Shown here in pieces: positions 4,322-6,524 of a stretch of 6,524 nt of DNA. Origin of the DNA: Gammaproteobacteria bacterium. Its GTDB lineage: Bacteria; Pseudomonadota; Gammaproteobacteria; Pseudomonadales; Azotimanducaceae. The stretch's first letter is position 1, and each line of letters begins with the position of its first letter. The stretch covers positions 1-6,524 of the forward strand of contig JABIVN010000087.1 in NCBI GenBank assembly GCA_018667205.1, given 5' to 3'. The notes beneath the pieces were generated by a model, which saw only the letters and a program-made list of their open reading frames with translations, was not told where the DNA came from and did no database searches. Position numbers and translations under genes: made by a program.

Positions 4322-6524
4322 CTACTTCTTTCGCGCGTTTGCGAAGGCCTCCGCCATAGCGTTTGCCGGGGCAGGCTCTCGGTCTTTACTTGAACGCCCC
4401 CGCTTGGCACCATCTGGTTTATTATTCGCTTTAACTTGTCCTGTCTTTTCCTTCTTGCGGGGTGCGATGCCTTCTTCGACCGGATTATCCAACCGCATAC
4501 TTAGGCCGATTCGCTTTCTATCGACATCAACCTCCATCACCTTCACTTTAACAATGTCACCTGCCTTAACCACCTCGTGAGGATCTTTGATGAATCGATT
4601 CGCCAGTGCTGAAATGTGGACCAATCCATCCTGATGGACTCCAACGTCAACAAATGCCCCAAAATTTGTCACGTTAGTCACAACGCCTTCCAACATCATC
4701 TCTGGTGTTAGGTCCGTCATCTTATTCACGGCGTCACTGAACTTTGCCGTTTTGAACTCTGGCCTCGGATCCCGCCCAGGCTTTTCAAGCTCAGCAAGGA
4801 TATCTTGGATCGTCGGCAAACCAAACTTGGCGTCAACATAATTTTGGGCAATGACCGCTTTGAGCAACTGTGGTTTTTGCATCACAGCTTTGATGGACTC
4901 GTTTAAGTCGCTCAGCATTTTTTCTGCTACCGGGTAGGCCTCCGGGTGAACTGCAGAGGCATCCAGGGGGTTTTCACCGCCACGAATACGCAAGAAACCT
5001 GCAGCTTGTTCAAACGCCTTAGGCCCCAGTCTAGGAACGTCCAACAGTTCTTGTCTTGAACGATAGGGCCCGCGCTCATTACGCAAAGCGACCAGGTTTT
5101 CTGCTAACGAGGAGCTTAATCCAGAAATCCGTGCAAGCAGGGGCGCTGACGCGGTATTCACATCAACACCGACGCTATTCACACAATCTTCCACTATCGC
5201 ATCAAGCGCCCGGTCTAGTTTGAGTGGGTTGGCATCATGTTGATATTGACCAACGCCTATCGACTTTGGCTCGATCTTCACGAGTTCTGCCAGTGGGTCT
5301 TGCAAACGCCGGGCGATAGAAACCACACCCCGCAAACTCACGTCGAGTTCGGGGAACTCCTTTGCGGCCAATGCTGAAGCGCTATATACAGACGCACCAG
5401 CCTCTGAAACGATAATCGAATGTAAACCCAACCCTGGCATCTCCTTCTTTAAGGTGCTCATTAAGCTATCGGTTTCCCGTGAGGCTGTGCCGTTGCCAAT
5501 CGCAACAAGAGAAACGTCATGCTTTTTGGCCAGTGCCGAGAGCGTCGCAAGACTACCCTTGGTATCGTTCTTAGGGGCGAAAGGATAGATAGTCGCGGTA
5601 TCTAATAGTTTCCCCGTACCGTCAACCACGGCAACCTTCACCCCGGTGCGAATACCTGGATCAAGGCCCATGGTATGCTTCGTGCCAGCCGGCGCCGCCA
5701 ACAGCAGGTCTCGTAGGTTGCGTGCGAACACTCGAATAGCTTCAGCTTCCGCGGTTGCTCTCAACTCAGAGAATAGTTGCGTCTCTATGGACATGGAGAG
5801 CTTGCCGCGCCACGTCAGGCGAACGACATTCGCAATAAACTCATCACCAGGCCGGCTTTGATTCGACCAACCAAAATGCGTCGCAATACACCCTTCTTGC
5901 GCGCCTAGCGCCAGGCTCCATGATGCTTCTACTTCCTCTGGTAATTTTAAGCTGATGCGCACCACATCTTCGGTTCGACCCCGAAAGAGCGCTAATGCCC
6001 GATGAGGCGGAATTTTTCTAATCTGTTCGGAATAATCGAAATAATCACGAAACTTTACGCCTTTTTCAGCATTAGCCTCGACGACTTTGGATACGATTAA
6101 CGCACCCGCCCATTGCTGCGCCCTTAGTTGAGCGATCAGATCTGCGTCTTCCGCGAAACGCTCCATGAGAATAAAGGTCGCGCCTTCCAGCGCTGCTTTA
6201 ATATCTGCAACGCCGGGGTTGTCACCCGCTGCGGTACTGAACGCTTCTCTAAGAAAAGCTTTTGCTTCTGCTTCCGGCTGTTTATTTGGATCAGCGAAAA
6301 GCGAAACAGCCAAAGGTTCTAAACCGGCTTCAATTGCGATTTGGGCTTTGGTTCGGCGTTTGACCTTAAACGGCAGGTACAAATCTTCAAGCCGTTGTTT
6401 GGTTTCTGCCTGCTCAATACTCTGCTGTAAACTTGGCGTCAGTTTGCCTTGCCCTTTAATTGTTTCAAGCACTGACTTACGTCGATCTTCAAGCTCACGC
6501 AGATAAAGCAGACGTTCGTCTAAA
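4322..6524 (-). CDS. tex: Tex (YhgF) RNA-binding transcription accessory protein, N-terminus outside window
   Basis: Cytoplasmic Tex-family protein: a nucleic-acid-binding factor linked to transcription and conserved across bacteria. The frame stays open to the right edge (first full codon 6523-6521), so the GTG at 6472 is an internal Val preceded by 17 visible family-like residues ([17 protein letters not shown]). About 733 residues are seen; full-length relatives are around 770, so only the first few dozen residues are missing. Numbering from Val 6472, the helical N-terminal region contains [16 protein letters not shown] (31-46). A YqgF/RNase H-like domain (about 267-400) begins with GLDPGIRTG. 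Helix-hairpin-helix repeats (about 436-500) carry [13 protein letters not shown] and the [18 protein letters not shown] segment. An S1 RNA-binding domain (about 593-661) carries [26 protein letters not shown]. The last 50 residues are a Lys/Arg-rich tail. The gene converges on the kinase gene and is otherwise ordinary. Confidence 0.97.
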   Translation of the reverse strand, partial: LDERLLYLRELEDRRKSVLETIKGQGKLTPSLQQSIEQAETKQRLEDLYLPFKVKRRTKAQIAIEAGLEPLAVSLFADPNKQPEAEAKAFLREAFSTAAGDNPGVADIKAALEGATFILMERFAEDADLIAQLRAQQWAGALIVSKVVEANAEKGVKFRDYFDYSEQIRKIPPHRALALFRGRTEDVVRISLKLPEEVEASWSLALGAQEGCIATHFGWSNQSRPGDEFIANVVRLTWRGKLSMSIETQLFSELRATAEAEAIRVFARNLRDLLLAAPAGTKHTMGLDPGIRTGVKVAVVDGTGKLLDTATIYPFAPKNDTKGSLATLSALAKKHDVSLVAIGNGTASRETDSLMSTLKKEMPGLGLHSIIVSEAGASVYSASALAAKEFPELDVSLRGVVSIARRLQDPLAELVKIEPKSIGVGQYQHDANPLKLDRALDAIVEDCVNSVGVDVNTASAPLLARISGLSSSLAENLVALRNERGPYRSRQELLDVPRLGPKAFEQAAGFLRIRGGENPLDASAVHPEAYPVAEKMLSDLNESIKAVMQKPQLLKAVIAQNYVDAKFGLPTIQDILAELEKPGRDPRPEFKTAKFSDAVNKMTDLTPEMMLEGVVTNVTNFGAFVDVGVHQDGLVHISALANRFIKDPHEVVKAGDIVKVKVMEVDVDRKRIGLSMRLDNPVEEGIAPRKKEKTGQVKANNKPDGAKRGRSSKDREPAPANAMAEAFANARKK

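Noticed and set aside
4722..5183. Further DnaA-like words in tex (TTATTCACG at 4722, GTATTCACA at 5154, CTATTCACA at 5175)
   Set aside because: Each has a mismatch and lies in conserved coding sequence, and they are scattered; they add little to the array in the gap.
6470..6472. GTG as start of tex on the minus strand
   Set aside because: Seventeen upstream codons to the window edge continue a typical Tex N-terminal helix ([15 protein letters not shown]), so the gene is cut by the window.

Overview
The window looks like ordinary chromosome of a Gram-negative proteobacterium. A TonB-dependent outer-membrane receptor requires an outer membrane, and the receptor style, moderate GC by eye and a plain Tex homologue best suit a marine-type gammaproteobacterium. 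That placement is an inference from protein style, not from a marker gene. I see no tRNA, rRNA, CRISPR array, insertion sequence or phage gene.

Layout. (1) Positions 1-1899, + strand: the beta-barrel part of a TonB-dependent receptor whose signal peptide, TonB box and plug lie before the window. (2) Positions 1933-2505, + strand: a carboxymuconolactone decarboxylase/AhpD-like protein, 33 bases downstream of the receptor and probably cotranscribed with it. It keeps the CxxC cysteines but lacks the Glu and His residues of the AhpD proton relay. (3) Positions 2506-2829: a 324-base gap that begins right at the stop codon with five tandem copies of a 14-base unit, followed by several small inverted repeats and a weak promoter candidate. 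(4) Positions 2830-4197, + strand: a two-TM, PAS-containing sensor histidine kinase with intact catalytic boxes and no response regulator beside it. (5) Positions 4198-4321: a convergent gap with a perfect 16-base direct repeat that makes three same-strand, helically phased DnaA-box-like 9-mers, set in a local cluster of GATC sites and palindromes. (6) Positions 4322-6524, - strand: most of Tex (YhgF family), with its N-terminus beyond the right edge.

How they may work together. The receptor and the CMD-fold protein plausibly form an uptake/processing pair for an unknown ligand. The histidine kinase is an orphan in this window, and nothing here shows that it controls the receptor. Tex is a housekeeping RNA-binding transcription factor unrelated to the rest.

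I found no convincing new multi-gene system. The items most worth checking are the DnaA-box-like array at 4248-4279, the very strong internal Shine-Dalgarno in front of an in-frame GTG inside the kinase gene (3373-3393), the 14-base tandem array at 2507-2576, and the missing relay residues in the AhpD-like protein.
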